NCBI GenBank assembly: GCA_963626555.1
Contig: CAVFXQ010000002.1
Span: forward strand, 55,448-119,447
Direction of reading: 5' to 3'
Origin: UBA1181 sp963626555
Lineage (GTDB): Bacteria; Bacteroidota; Bacteroidia; Bacteroidales; Paludibacteraceae
Length of the DNA: 64,000 bases
Shown: positions 25,774 to 34,665 of the stretch, in pieces
Layout: every line of letters begins with the position of its first letter
How positions within the stretch are numbered: the first letter of the stretch is position 1
Position numbers and translations under genes: made by a program
Notes under the pieces: generated by a model
The model's database searches: none
Told to the model about the DNA's origin: nothing
The model's input: the letters and a program-made list of their open reading frames with translations, nothing else

Positions 25774-26391
25774 ATGCCAGGATTATTAGGAAAAAAAATC
25801 GGAATGACATCCGTTTTCAGTGCCGATGGAAAAAATGTTCCATGCACTGTTGTCGAAGTAGGTCCCTGCGTAGTTACACAAGTTAAGACCGTTGAAAAAG
25901 ACGGTTATGAAGCAGTCCAGGTAGGATTCCAAGACAAAAAGGAAAAAAACACTACTAAAGCTGAATTAGGACACTTCAAGAAAGCAGGTGTAACACCAAA
26001 GAGACACTTGGCCGAGTTCAAAGGTTTTGAGGCTGAATATAAGTTGGGTGACCAAATCACTGTTGACTTGTTCGCAGATGCTAAATTCGTTGATGTTATA
26101 GGAACATCTAAGGGAAAAGGATTCCAAGGTGTCGTTAAGCGTCATGGATTTGGAGGAGTTCAGCAAAGCACTCACGGTCAGCATAACCGTTTGAGAGCAC
26201 CAGGATCTATCGGAGCATGTTCTTACCCTGCAAAGGTATTCAAGGGAATGCGTATGGCAGGACGTTTGGGCGGAGATCAAGTTACCATCCAAAATCTTCA
26301 AGTATTAAAAGTTATTCCTGAAAGCAATCTTTTGGTTATCAAGGGATCGTTGCCAGGAGCTAAGGGTTCAATCGTAATTGTAAATAAGTAA
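25774..26391 (+). CDS. rplC: 50S ribosomal protein L3
   Basis: 205 residues; early assembly protein near the peptidyl-transferase centre. The long internal loop (GVVKRHGFGGVQQSTHGQ to GACSYPAKVFKGMRMAG) is conserved. Its stop overlaps the rplD start by one base (TAATG), indicating coupled translation. Confidence 0.98.
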   Translation: MPGLLGKKIGMTSVFSADGKNVPCTVVEVGPCVVTQVKTVEKDGYEAVQVGFQDKKEKNTTKAELGHFKKAGVTPKRHLAEFKGFEAEYKLGDQITVDLFADAKFVDVIGTSKGKGFQGVVKRHGFGGVQQSTHGQHNRLRAPGSIGACSYPAKVFKGMRMAGRLGGDQVTIQNLQVLKVIPESNLLVIKGSLPGAKGSIVIVNK

Positions 26392-27020
26392 TGGAGCTTA
26401 GTGTATATAATAGCAAAGGCCAAGACACTGGAAGAAAGGTTTCTTTGAGCGATAGCATCTTTGGTATTGAACCAAACGAGCATGTAATGTACCTTGACGT
26501 TAAGCAATTCTTGGCAAACAAACGCCAGGGAACGCACAAGTCTAAGGAGAGAAGTGAAATTTCTGGTTCTACTCGTAAATTAGGTCGTCAAAAAGGAGGA
26601 GGAGGAGCTCGTCGTGGAGACATTAACTCTCCAGTTTTAGTAGGTGGTGCTCGTGTTTTCGGACCAGTTCCACGTGACTATAGCTTCAAGTTGAATAAGA
26701 AGACAAAGAGATTGGCTCGTAAGTCTGCTTTCTCTGCGAAGATTTCTGATGGTGCAATTAAGATTGTTGAAGATTTCACTTTTGATGCACCAAAGACTAA
26801 ATCTTTCATCGAATTCTTGAAAAACTTTGATGCAGAAGGAAAGAAGTCTCTTTTGGTTTTGTCAGAACCAAATAAAAACGTATATTTGTCTGCTCGTAAT
26901 GTTCAAAAGACTGGCGTGGTATTGTTTTCAGACATGAACACGTACAATATTTTGAACACTTCTTGCATTTTGTTGACGGAGAAAGCGTTGGCAGAAATTG
27001 AGAATAATTTAAAAGACTAG
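26391..27020 (+). CDS. rplD: 50S ribosomal protein L4
   Basis: 209 residues. The exit-tunnel extension is present (KLGRQKGGGGARRGDINSP). In E. coli L4 represses the S10 operon through a leader hairpin before rpsJ; no equivalent leader is seen here, so that control may be missing or placed elsewhere. Confidence 0.98.
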   Translation: MELSVYNSKGQDTGRKVSLSDSIFGIEPNEHVMYLDVKQFLANKRQGTHKSKERSEISGSTRKLGRQKGGGGARRGDINSPVLVGGARVFGPVPRDYSFKLNKKTKRLARKSAFSAKISDGAIKIVEDFTFDAPKTKSFIEFLKNFDAEGKKSLLVLSEPNKNVYLSARNVQKTGVVLFSDMNTYNILNTSCILLTEKALAEIENNLKD

Positions 27021-27032
27021 GAGGTTGAATCG

Positions 27033-27323
27033 ATGAGTATTATAATTAAACCGATTATAACTGAAAAATTAACGAACCTTGGCGAGAAATATTCTCGCTA
27101 CGGTTTTCGTGTTGTCCCAACTGCCAGCAAACCAGAAATCAAGAAGGCGGTAGAGGCGTTGTATAATGTAACTGTGGTTGCTGTAAATACTATTCAGGTA
27201 GAAGGGAAAGCAAAGTGTCGTTATACAAAGACAGGAATTTTGAAGGGACGTGCTGCTTCTTACAAGAAAGCATACGTAACTTTGAAAGAAGGCGATGTTA
27301 TTGATTTTTATAGCAATATTTAG
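27033..27323 (+). CDS. rplW: 50S ribosomal protein L23
   Basis: 96 residues. Protein at the tunnel exit that docks trigger factor and SRP. Starts MSIIIKPIITEKLTNLGEK, the typical L23 opening. Five bases separate it from rplB. Confidence 0.97.
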   Translation: MSIIIKPIITEKLTNLGEKYSRYGFRVVPTASKPEIKKAVEALYNVTVVAVNTIQVEGKAKCRYTKTGILKGRAASYKKAYVTLKEGDVIDFYSNI

Positions 27324-27328
27324 TACAA

Positions 27329-28153
27329 ATGGCTGTTCGTAAATTTAAGCCCACGACACCAGGGCAAAGACACAAAGTTATTGGTTCGTTTGAGACAATT
27401 ACCGCAAGCAAGCCAGAGAAATCTCTTGTTGTAGGTCTTCGTAAGACGGGAGGTCGTAACAACACCGGTAAGATGACTATGCGTTACATCGGAGGTGGAC
27501 ACAAGAGACGTTATAGAGTAATTGATTTTAAGAGAGACAAAGATGGTGTTCCAGCAGTTGTAAAGACAATTGAGTACGATCCAAATCGCTCGGCTCGTAT
27601 CGCTCTTTTGGAATACTCTGATGGAGAAAAACGTTACATCCTTGCGCCAAATGGATTAGAGGTAGGACAAAACATTATGTCTGGTGCAGAGGCTGCTCCA
27701 GAGGTTGGAAATGCCCTTCCTTTGCAAAACATTCCTTTGGGAACTGTAATTCACAACTTAGAGTTGAGACCTGGACAGGGAGCAGCTTTGGTTCGTTCAG
27801 CAGGAACGTTTGCGCAATTGACTTCGAGAGAAGGCAAATATGCGATTGTGAAATTACCTTCAGGTGAAACTCGTATGATTCTTTGTACTTGTAGAGCTAC
27901 TGTGGGAACAGTTGGCAATTCAGAACACTCTTTGGAGCAATCTGGAAAGGCAGGACGTTCTCGTTGGTTAGGACGCAGACCACGCAACCGTGGTGTTGTT
28001 ATGAACCCAGTAGATCACCCAATGGGTGGTGGTGAAGGTCGTAACTCAGGAGGTCATCCAAGATCTAGAAAGGGCTTGTTGGCTAAGGGTTACAAGACGA
28101 GATCACCAAAGAACGCTTCTAACAAGTATATAATTGAAAGAAGAAAAAAGTAA
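27329..28153 (+). CDS. rplB: 50S ribosomal protein L2
   Basis: 274 residues. The C-terminal region near the peptidyl-transferase centre is intact, including NPVDHPMGGGEGRNSGG with the conserved histidine (His in DHPMGGGEG). The basic tail ends in KYIIERRKK. Confidence 0.98.
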   Translation: MAVRKFKPTTPGQRHKVIGSFETITASKPEKSLVVGLRKTGGRNNTGKMTMRYIGGGHKRRYRVIDFKRDKDGVPAVVKTIEYDPNRSARIALLEYSDGEKRYILAPNGLEVGQNIMSGAEAAPEVGNALPLQNIPLGTVIHNLELRPGQGAALVRSAGTFAQLTSREGKYAIVKLPSGETRMILCTCRATVGTVGNSEHSLEQSGKAGRSRWLGRRPRNRGVVMNPVDHPMGGGEGRNSGGHPRSRKGLLAKGYKTRSPKNASNKYIIERRKK

Positions 28154-28171
28154 TTTAATAAGGTAATTTTT

Positions 28172-28441
28172 ATGAGTCGTTCATTAAAGAAAGGTCCATT
28201 TATAAGTGTAAAGCTGGAGAAGAAGGTCTTGGCTATGAATGAGAGCGGAAAGAAGTCTGTTATCAAGACTTGGTCTCGTGCATCCATGATTTCCCCAGAC
28301 TTTGTGGGTCATACAATTGCAGTTCATAACGGAAATAAGTTCATCCCTGTATATGTTACCGAGAATATGGTAGGACATAAGTTGGGCGAATTTTCGTTGA
28401 CTCGTACGTTTAGAGGTCACGGTGGCAATAAGAAAAAATAA
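28172..28441 (+). CDS. rpsS: 30S ribosomal protein S19
   Basis: 89 residues. Small-subunit head protein contacting S13. Conserved MSRSLKKGPFI start and KLGEFSLTRTFRGHGG tail. The downstream gap to rplV is 34 bases with no clear signal. Confidence 0.97.
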   Translation: MSRSLKKGPFISVKLEKKVLAMNESGKKSVIKTWSRASMISPDFVGHTIAVHNGNKFIPVYVTENMVGHKLGEFSLTRTFRGHGGNKKK

Positions 28442-28475
28442 ACCGTGAGAAGGAATTTTTAAAAAAGTAATCCAA

Positions 28476-28883
28476 ATGGGCAAAAGAAAAAGAAACGCAG
28501 CAGATGCGATAAAAGAGGCTCGCAAATCGCTTTACTTCGCAAAGATGAATGATATCCCATCATCGCCACGTAAAATGCGTCTTGTTGTGGATTTGATTAG
28601 AGGTATGGAAGCGCAAAAGGCTTTAGCTGTACTTAGATATTCAAAGAAGGATGCATCAAATCGCTTGGAGAAGCTTCTCCTTTCTGCGATTGCGAATTGG
28701 GAACAGAAAAATGATAGAAAAGCGGACAGCGGTGAGTTGTTTGTAAGTAAAATCTATGTGGATGAGGGTAAGACTTTGAAAAGACTTCGTCCAGCACCAC
28801 AGGGTAGAGGTTATAGAATTCGTAAACGCTCTAACCATGTAACTATTTTCGTAGATACTATTAATAACGATAGCCAAAATTAA
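28476..28883 (+). CDS. rplV: 50S ribosomal protein L22
   Basis: 135 residues. Lines the exit tunnel; the beta-hairpin that can carry macrolide-resistance changes reads DEGKTLKRLRPAPQGRGYRI, with no insertion or deletion evident. The N-terminus is about 20 residues longer than the shortest family members (MGKRKRNAADAIKEAR). Confidence 0.97.
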   Translation: MGKRKRNAADAIKEARKSLYFAKMNDIPSSPRKMRLVVDLIRGMEAQKALAVLRYSKKDASNRLEKLLLSAIANWEQKNDRKADSGELFVSKIYVDEGKTLKRLRPAPQGRGYRIRKRSNHVTIFVDTINNDSQN

Positions 28884-28890
28884 TTGTTAG

Positions 28891-29619
28891 ATGGGACAGA
28901 AAGTTAATCCAGTTAGTAACCGTTTGGGAATCATCAAAGGTTGGGATTCAAATTGGTTCGGAGGAAAAAAATATGGAGATAAGATCTTAGAGGATGCTAA
29001 GATCAGAAAGTATCTTAACGCCCGTCTTGCAAAGGCTAGTGTTTCAAAGATAGTTATCGAGAGAACTATGAAGATGATTACCATTACTGTATGTACATCT
29101 CGTCCAGGTGTTATCATTGGTAAGGGTGGTCAAGAGGTTGAAAAGTTGAAGGATGAGTTGAAGAAGATCACTGGAAAGGATATTCAGATCAACATCTTCG
29201 AGATTAAGAAACCTGACTTAGATGCGATGATTGTTGCTAGCAACATAGCACGTCAGGTGGAGGGGAAAATCGCATATCGTCGTGCTACGAAGACTGCGAT
29301 TTCTCAAACAATGCGTATGGGCGCAGAGGGAATCAAGGTTCAAGTGTCAGGACGTTTGAATGGTGCTGAGATGGCTCGTTCAGAGATGTACAAAGAAGGA
29401 AGAACTCCTCTTCATACATTGCGTGCAGACATTGATTATGCTCAGACAGAAGCTTTGACAAAGGTTGGTCTAATTGGCATTAAGGTTTGGATTTGTCGTG
29501 GTGAAGTGTACGGAAAGAGAGATTTGACTCCTAACTTTGCAGCTTCTAAGGAGATGAACAGAAACGGAAATGCTCCTGCCGCTGGTAAGCCACAAGGCTT
29601 CAAGAGAAAAAAGAAGTAA
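28891..29619 (+). CDS. rpsC: 30S ribosomal protein S3
   Basis: 242 residues. mRNA-entry protein. The type II KH domain motif with VIIGKGGQEVEKLK is complete, and the C-terminal domain (KVWICRGEVYGKRDLTPN) is present, ending in a basic tail. Confidence 0.98.
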   Translation: MGQKVNPVSNRLGIIKGWDSNWFGGKKYGDKILEDAKIRKYLNARLAKASVSKIVIERTMKMITITVCTSRPGVIIGKGGQEVEKLKDELKKITGKDIQINIFEIKKPDLDAMIVASNIARQVEGKIAYRRATKTAISQTMRMGAEGIKVQVSGRLNGAEMARSEMYKEGRTPLHTLRADIDYAQTEALTKVGLIGIKVWICRGEVYGKRDLTPNFAASKEMNRNGNAPAAGKPQGFKRKKK

Positions 29620-29648
29620 TTCTGTTAACGAATTAGATTTTAGGAAAA

Positions 29649-30083
29649 ATGTTACAACCAAAGAAAACAAAGTTCAGAAGACAGCAGAAAGGTCGTATGA
29701 AGGGTAACGCTCAGCGTGGAAACCAACTTGCATTCGGCTCTTTCGGCATCAAGGTCTTGGAGTCAAAATGGATTACTGGTCGTCAGATAGAGGCTGCTCG
29801 TGTTGCTGTTACCCGTTATATGCAGAGACAAGGTAAGATTTGGATTAGAATCTTCCCAGACAAGCCTATCACAAAGAAACCAGCAGACGTACGTATGGGT
29901 AAAGGAAAGGGTGCTCCAGAGGGATTTGTGGCTCCTGTAACTCCAGGACGTATTGTAATTGAGGTAGAAGGCGTATCGTTTGATGTAGCTAAAGAGGCGT
30001 TGCGTTTGGCTGCACAAAAATTGCCTGTTACTACAAAGTTTGTTGTTAGACGCGACTATGATGCTCAAAACCAAAACTTGTAA
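29649..30083 (+). CDS. rplP: 50S ribosomal protein L16
   Basis: 144 residues. Sits at the A-site tRNA elbow. Starts MLQPKKTKFRRQQKGRMKG; the loop near the peptidyl-transferase centre (RMGKGKGAPEGFVAPV) is conserved, including the Arg that is hydroxylated in E. coli. Confidence 0.97.
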   Translation: MLQPKKTKFRRQQKGRMKGNAQRGNQLAFGSFGIKVLESKWITGRQIEAARVAVTRYMQRQGKIWIRIFPDKPITKKPADVRMGKGKGAPEGFVAPVTPGRIVIEVEGVSFDVAKEALRLAAQKLPVTTKFVVRRDYDAQNQNL

Positions 30084-30089
30084 TAGATT

Positions 30090-30281
30090 ATGAAGATAGC
30101 AGAAATAAGAGAGTTAACTACTCAGGAGTTGCAAGAGAAACTTGCGGCAGAGAAGGAATCGTTAGTTCGTTTGAAATTAACCCATGCAGTGTCTCCATTG
30201 GAAAATCCTTCTCAGTTGAAAGCTATTCGTAAGAATATTGCTCGTATGAACACAGAGTTGAGTCTGAGAAAAAATAATTAA
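30090..30281 (+). CDS. rpmC: 50S ribosomal protein L29
   Basis: 63 residues, two long helices. Conserved ELTTQELQEKLAAEKESLVRLK and NIARMNTEL. Six bases after rplP. Confidence 0.96.
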   Translation: MKIAEIRELTTQELQEKLAAEKESLVRLKLTHAVSPLENPSQLKAIRKNIARMNTELSLRKNN

Positions 30282-30298
30282 TTGAGCTTGATTAAAAA

Positions 30299-30550
30299 AT
30301 GAGAAATTTAAGAAAAGAAAAGCAGGGTGTTGTAACCAGCAATAAGACTGACAAGACCATTACGGTTGCAGTTAAGTGGAAGGAGAAGCATCCTATCTAT
30401 CAAAAATTCGTCAACAAGACGAAGAAATATCACGCTCACGACGAGAAGAACGAGTGCAACATCGGAGATGTCGTAAGAATAATGGAGACTCGCCCGTTGA
30501 GTAAGACTAAGAGATGGAGATTGGTAGAAATCATCGAAAGAGTTAAGTAA
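30299..30550 (+). CDS. rpsQ: 30S ribosomal protein S17
   Basis: 83 residues, OB-fold primary 16S binder. Conserved RKEKQGVVTSNKTDKTITV and MLETRPLSK-type motif (here IMETRPLSKTKRW). Only one base separates its stop from rplN. Confidence 0.97.
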   Translation: MRNLRKEKQGVVTSNKTDKTITVAVKWKEKHPIYQKFVNKTKKYHAHDEKNECNIGDVVRIMETRPLSKTKRWRLVEIIERVK

Positions 30551-30551
30551 T

Positions 30552-30917
30552 ATGATACAGCAAGAGTCAAGATTAGTCGTAGCTGACAATAGCGGTGCCA
30601 AGGAAGCGTTGTGTATTCGTGTCCTCGGTGGAACAGGAAAGCGCTATGCTACAGTGGGTGACATTATCGTAGTTACGGTAAAGAGTGTGATCCCTTCAAG
30701 TGATATGAAAAAGGGTACAGTTTCTAAGGCGGTTGTTGTAAGAACGCATAAGGAGATTAGACGTGCAGATGGTTCATATATTCGTTTCGATGATAATGCA
30801 TGTGTTCTTTTGAATGCAGCTGGAGAAATGAGAGCGAGCCGTATTTTTGGCCCTGTCGCAAGAGAGCTCCGTGCTACTAATATGAAGATTGTTTCATTGG
30901 CACCCGAAGTGCTTTAA
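30552..30917 (+). CDS. rplN: 50S ribosomal protein L14
   Basis: 121 residues. Intersubunit bridge protein. Starts MIQQESRLVVADNSGAKEA and ends ELRATNMKIVSLAPEVL, both typical. Marks the start of the spc-type genes, but there is no new promoter. Confidence 0.98.
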   Translation: MIQQESRLVVADNSGAKEALCIRVLGGTGKRYATVGDIIVVTVKSVIPSSDMKKGTVSKAVVVRTHKEIRRADGSYIRFDDNACVLLNAAGEMRASRIFGPVARELRATNMKIVSLAPEVL

Positions 30918-30933
30918 TTTCTATTTTACGAAA

Positions 30934-31254
30934 ATGAGTAAATTACATATTAAGAAGGGTGATACGGTATATGTTAATACTGGAAGCCAAAAGGGTAGCA
31001 CGGGAGTTGTTCTTAAAGTTTTTGTTAAAGAGCAAAGAGCGATTGTAGAAGGTATCAATATCGTTTCTAAGGCAACAAAACCAAGCGCAAAGTACCCACA
31101 AGGAGGAATTGTAAAACAAGAGGCTCCTGTACATATTTCAAACTTGAACCTTATTGACCCAAAGAGTGGAAAGCCAACTCGTATCGGACGTCGTAAGAAT
31201 GAAGAGGGAAAGACGGTTCGTTATTCTAAAAAGTCAGGGGAGGTAATTGATTAA
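30934..31254 (+). CDS. rplX: 50S ribosomal protein L24
   Basis: 106 residues with a KOW motif (IKKGDTVYVNTGSQKGSTGVV). ATG 30934 is chosen; the open frame continues 15 codons upstream into rplN, but that part is not L24-like. One base before rplE. Confidence 0.96.
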   Translation: MSKLHIKKGDTVYVNTGSQKGSTGVVLKVFVKEQRAIVEGINIVSKATKPSAKYPQGGIVKQEAPVHISNLNLIDPKSGKPTRIGRRKNEEGKTVRYSKKSGEVID

Positions 31255-31255
31255 T

Positions 31256-31807
31256 ATGAATACAGCTAGTTTAAAGAAAGATTACGCTGAGCGTATCGTT
31301 CCTTCCTTGATGAAGGAGTTCAACTACAAGACGGTTATGCAGGTCCCTGTACTTGAGAAAATCGTTATTAACGAAGGTTTGGGTCAAGCGGTAGCAGATA
31401 AGAAGATTATTGATGTTGCTATCAATGAGTTGACTGCAATCTCAGGTCAAAAGGCAATCGCAACCTACTCGAAGAAGGATATTTCAAACTTCAAAGTGCG
31501 TAAAGGAATGCCAATCGGTGTTCGTGTCACATTGCGAAGAGAGAAGATGTACGAGTTTATGGAAAGATTGATTCGTGTATCTTTGCCACGCGTGAGAGAC
31601 TTCAAGGGTATTGAATCTAAGTTTGACGGAAGAGGTAACTATACTTTGGGAATAGACGAACAAATCATTTTCCCAGAAATAAATATTGATTCTATACAGA
31701 AAATGTTAGGAATGAATATTACCTTTGTAACCTCTGCAAAAACAGATGAGGAAGGTTACGCTCTCTTGAAGGAGTTCGGTTTACCGTTTAAAAATGCTAA
31801 AAAATAA
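31256..31807 (+). CDS. rplE: 50S ribosomal protein L5
   Basis: 183 residues; carries 5S rRNA and touches P-site tRNA. Conserved LEKIVINEGLGQAV and FPEINIDSI. ATG 31256 is chosen over a TTG at 31247 that would overlap rplX. Confidence 0.97.
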   Translation: MNTASLKKDYAERIVPSLMKEFNYKTVMQVPVLEKIVINEGLGQAVADKKIIDVAINELTAISGQKAIATYSKKDISNFKVRKGMPIGVRVTLRREKMYEFMERLIRVSLPRVRDFKGIESKFDGRGNYTLGIDEQIIFPEINIDSIQKMLGMNITFVTSAKTDEEGYALLKEFGLPFKNAKK

Positions 31808-31812
31808 ATATA

Positions 31813-32082
31813 ATGGCAAAAGAATCAATGAAGGCTCGTGAAGTAAAACGAGCAAAACTTTGCGCCAAATATGCAGAAAAAAGGGCACGCTTGAAAGCTG
31901 AAGGTGATTACGAGGGCTTGCAAGCGCTCCCTCGTAACGCATCGCCAGTACGTAAGCATAATCGTTGTGAGCTTACTGGAAGACCAAGAGGTTATATGCG
32001 TCAGTTTGGCATCTCAAGAATTCAGTTTAGAGAGATGGCTTCTGCAGGTTTGATTCCTGGTGTAAAGAAAGCAAGCTGGTAA
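31813..32082 (+). CDS. rpsN: 30S ribosomal protein S14, zinc-free type
   Basis: 89 residues, the long form. Where the short zinc-binding paralogue has two CxxC pairs, this one has only a single cysteine (NRCELTGRPRGYMRQFG), so it does not bind zinc. Essential head protein of the small subunit. Confidence 0.97.
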   Translation: MAKESMKAREVKRAKLCAKYAEKRARLKAEGDYEGLQALPRNASPVRKHNRCELTGRPRGYMRQFGISRIQFREMASAGLIPGVKKASW

Positions 32083-32096
32083 AAATAGTGTTAAAT

Positions 32097-32119
32097 ATTG
32101 TCGGGGGTTCCCGATCAAT
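32097..32119 (+). promoter_or_regulatory. Hairpin upstream of rpsH
   Basis: In the 51-base rpsN-rpsH gap, ATTG+TCGGG (32097-32105) pairs with CCCGA+(T)+CAAT (32110-32119) around GGTT, with one bulged T. There is no T run after it, so it is not a terminator. In E. coli S8 represses the spc genes by binding mRNA; this may be an S8 site, judged from position only. Confidence 0.4.
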
Positions 32120-32133
32120 TTAATTAATTAATC

Positions 32134-32532
32134 ATGACAGATCCAATAGCAGATTATCTAACGAGAGTTAGGAATGCGATTCAAGCAAAACACAGAGTGC
32201 TTGAGATTCCATCTTCAAACTTGAAGAAGGAGATTACGAAGATATTGCTCGACAAGGGTTATATCTTGAATTACAAGTTCGAGAACGATGGAACTCCAAA
32301 AAGTTCTATTAAGATTGCTTTGAAGTATGATCCAGTCAACAAGGTTAATGCAATCAAGGGGTTGAAAAGAATTTCAACTCCAGGTTTGCGTAAGTATGTT
32401 GGATATAAGGACATGCCAAAAGTATTGAATGGTTTGGGAATTGCCATTCTATCAACATCAAAGGGCGTGATGACTGACAAGGAAGCGCGCGACCTAAAAA
32501 TTGGTGGTGAAGTTTTGTGTTACATCTATTAA
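32134..32532 (+). CDS. rpsH: 30S ribosomal protein S8
   Basis: 132 residues, central-domain assembly protein. Conserved DPIADYLTRVRNA start and ILSTSKGVMTDKEAR with GGEVLCYIY end. In other bacteria it is the repressor of the spc cluster. Confidence 0.98.
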   Translation: MTDPIADYLTRVRNAIQAKHRVLEIPSSNLKKEITKILLDKGYILNYKFENDGTPKSSIKIALKYDPVNKVNAIKGLKRISTPGLRKYVGYKDMPKVLNGLGIAILSTSKGVMTDKEARDLKIGGEVLCYIY

Positions 32533-32548
32533 TGGGGAGGAATTGTAA

Positions 32549-33103
32549 ATGTCAAGAATAGGAAAATTACCAATTAGTGTTCCTTCAGGTGTTACAGTTT
32601 CTTACAAGGATAATGTTGTAACCGTAAAAGGTCCTAAGGGAGAATTGTCGCAGGCAATTAATCCAAACATTAGTGTAGAAGTGAAAGATGGTAAAATTTC
32701 TTTTACTCGTCCATCGGATGAACCTAATGTACGTGCAATGCATGGCTTGTATCGTGCTTTGGTCAATAATATGGTAGTAGGTGTATCTGAAGGTTACAAG
32801 AAAGAATTGGAGCTTGTCGGAGTTGGATACCGTGTATCAAATCAGGGACAGGTGATCGAGTTCGCTTTAGGATATACACATAATATCTTCTTACAATTGC
32901 CAAAAGAGATTAAGATTGAGACAAAGAGTGAAAGAAATCAAAATCCTTTGGTAATCCTTGAAAGTTGTGATAAGCAATTATTAGGTCAGGTTTGTGCAAA
33001 GATTCGTACTTTCCGTAAGCCAGAGCCGTATAAGGGTAAAGGTGTTAAGTTCGTTGGCGAGCAGATTCGTCGCAAGGCTGGTAAATCGGCTGGTGCAAAG
33101 TAA
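32549..33103 (+). CDS. rplF: 50S ribosomal protein L6
   Basis: 184 residues, two similar domains. Conserved SRIGKLPISVPSGVTV start and PEPYKGKGVKF near the end, next to the sarcin-ricin loop. Ends in a basic RRKAGKSAGAK tail. Confidence 0.98.
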   Translation: MSRIGKLPISVPSGVTVSYKDNVVTVKGPKGELSQAINPNISVEVKDGKISFTRPSDEPNVRAMHGLYRALVNNMVVGVSEGYKKELELVGVGYRVSNQGQVIEFALGYTHNIFLQLPKEIKIETKSERNQNPLVILESCDKQLLGQVCAKIRTFRKPEPYKGKGVKFVGEQIRRKAGKSAGAK

Positions 33104-33124
33104 TTTGATTAAAAGGAAATTATT

Positions 33125-33478
33125 ATGACTTCAAAGATAGAAAGAAGAGCAAAGATCAAAAGAGCCATACGTGGGAAGATTTCTGGATCTGCATCACGTC
33201 CTCGTTTGACTGTTTTTAGAAGTAACAAGCAAATCTATGCTCAGCTTATCAGTGATGATAACGAGAAAGGTTCTGTTACATTGGCAGCTGCCGATTCTAC
33301 AAAGTTTACTGAGAAGGTAACGAAGAAGGAGCAAGCTGCAAAAGTTGGAGAATTGATAGCGAAGAAAGCGCAAGAAGCTGGAATCACAGAAGTGGTATTT
33401 GACCGTAATGGTTACCTTTACCATGGTAGAATTCAAGAATTGGCGGACGCTGCTCGTAAGGGTGGACTTAAATTTTAA
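33125..33478 (+). CDS. rplR: 50S ribosomal protein L18
   Basis: 117 residues, 5S rRNA binder. Conserved RPRLTVFRSNKQIYAQLI and FDRNGYLYHGRIQELADAAR. Confidence 0.98.
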   Translation: MTSKIERRAKIKRAIRGKISGSASRPRLTVFRSNKQIYAQLISDDNEKGSVTLAAADSTKFTEKVTKKEQAAKVGELIAKKAQEAGITEVVFDRNGYLYHGRIQELADAARKGGLKF

Positions 33479-33484
33479 TGGATT

Positions 33485-34000
33485 ATGGCAGAAAATAATA
33501 AGGTAAAGTCGACAAACGATTTGGAACTGAAAGATAGATTAGTTGCCATTAATCGTGTAACGAAAGTCACAAAAGGAGGACGTACGTTCAGTTTTGCTGC
33601 AATTGTTGTTGTAGGAAATGGAGATGGAGTTGTAGGTTATGGACTTGGAAAAGCGAGTGAGGTAACTGCGGCTATCGCCAAAGGTGTAGAAATGGCTAAG
33701 AAGAACTTGGTAAAGGTTCCAGTGTTGAAAGGTACTATTCCTCACGAGCAAGAGTCTAAGTTTGGTGGAGCTAACGTTTTGTTAAGACCAGCTTCTCAGG
33801 GTACTGGAGTAAAGGCAGGTGGTGCAATGCGTGCAGTGCTTGAGAGTGTAGGTGTAACAGATGTGTTGGCGAAGTCAAAAGGTTCATCGAATCCACACAA
33901 TTTGGTAAAGGCTACAATTTTGGCTTTGTCAGAGTTGCGTGATCCTTATACAGTTGCACAGAATCGTGGTGTATCTTTGGAAAAAGTGTTTAAAGGTTAA
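33485..34000 (+). CDS. rpsE: 30S ribosomal protein S5
   Basis: 171 residues. The N-terminal double-stranded-RNA-binding-like domain reads AINRVTKVTKGGRTFSFAAI; the C-domain has GTGVKAGGAMRAVLE. The loop linked to spectinomycin (VTKGGR) shows no deletion. Confidence 0.98.
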   Translation: MAENNKVKSTNDLELKDRLVAINRVTKVTKGGRTFSFAAIVVVGNGDGVVGYGLGKASEVTAAIAKGVEMAKKNLVKVPVLKGTIPHEQESKFGGANVLLRPASQGTGVKAGGAMRAVLESVGVTDVLAKSKGSSNPHNLVKATILALSELRDPYTVAQNRGVSLEKVFKG

Positions 34001-34011
34001 TCTTAGGAATT

Positions 34012-34185
34012 ATGGCAACAATAAAGATTAGACAAGTCAAGAGTAAGATTAAAAGTCCTAAGAACCAAAAAGCTACTTTAGCGGCATTGGGACTTAAGAG
34101 AATCAACGATGTAGTTGAGCACGAGGACAATGAATCTATCAGAGGTATGGTGAATGTAGTAAAGCACCTTGTGGTAGTAGAATAG
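34012..34185 (+). CDS. rpmD: 50S ribosomal protein L30
   Basis: 57 residues (ATG 34012, TAG 34183). Reads MATIKIRQVKSKIKSPKNQK, then TLAALGLKRINDVVE, the L30 core, ending VVKHLVVVE. Position between rpsE and rplO is the expected one. Confidence 0.95.
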   Translation: MATIKIRQVKSKIKSPKNQKATLAALGLKRINDVVEHEDNESIRGMVNVVKHLVVVE

Positions 34186-34212
34186 TATTTTAAAACGTTA
34201 AAGATTTTAGAA

Positions 34213-34665
34213 ATGGATTTAAGTAATTTGAAACCTGCGGCAGGTTCTACGAAGACGAGAAAGAGAATTGGACGTGGTCCAGGTTCTGGTCTTGGTGGTA
34301 CATCTACTAGAGGTCATAAAGGTGCGAAATCTCGTTCTGGATATTCACGAAAAATTGGTTTCGAGGGAGGACAGATGCCTTTGCAGAGACGTTTGCCTAA
34401 GTTTGGTTTCAAGAATATCAACCGCGTAGAATATAAGGCTGTAAATCTTGAAACGATTCAGAAGTTGGCTAGTGATAAGGGATTGACTACAGTCGGTTTT
34501 GATGAGTTGTTAGCAGCACGTTTGATTTCAAAGAAATCATTGGTGAAAGTATTAGCAACTGGTGAATTAACTTCGAAATTAACTGTATCTGCGCATGCGT
34601 TCTCAGCGTCTGCAAAAGCAGCTATTGAGGCACAGGGTGGATCTGTTGTAATTATTGAGAAATAA
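34213..34665 (+). CDS. rplO: 50S ribosomal protein L15
   Basis: 150 residues. Glycine-rich RNA-binding N-tail (RIGRGPGSGLGGTSTRGHKG) and GFEGGQMPLQRRLPKFGF are typical. Its stop overlaps the secY start by one base. Confidence 0.97.
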   Translation: MDLSNLKPAAGSTKTRKRIGRGPGSGLGGTSTRGHKGAKSRSGYSRKIGFEGGQMPLQRRLPKFGFKNINRVEYKAVNLETIQKLASDKGLTTVGFDELLAARLISKKSLVKVLATGELTSKLTVSAHAFSASAKAAIEAQGGSVVIIEK

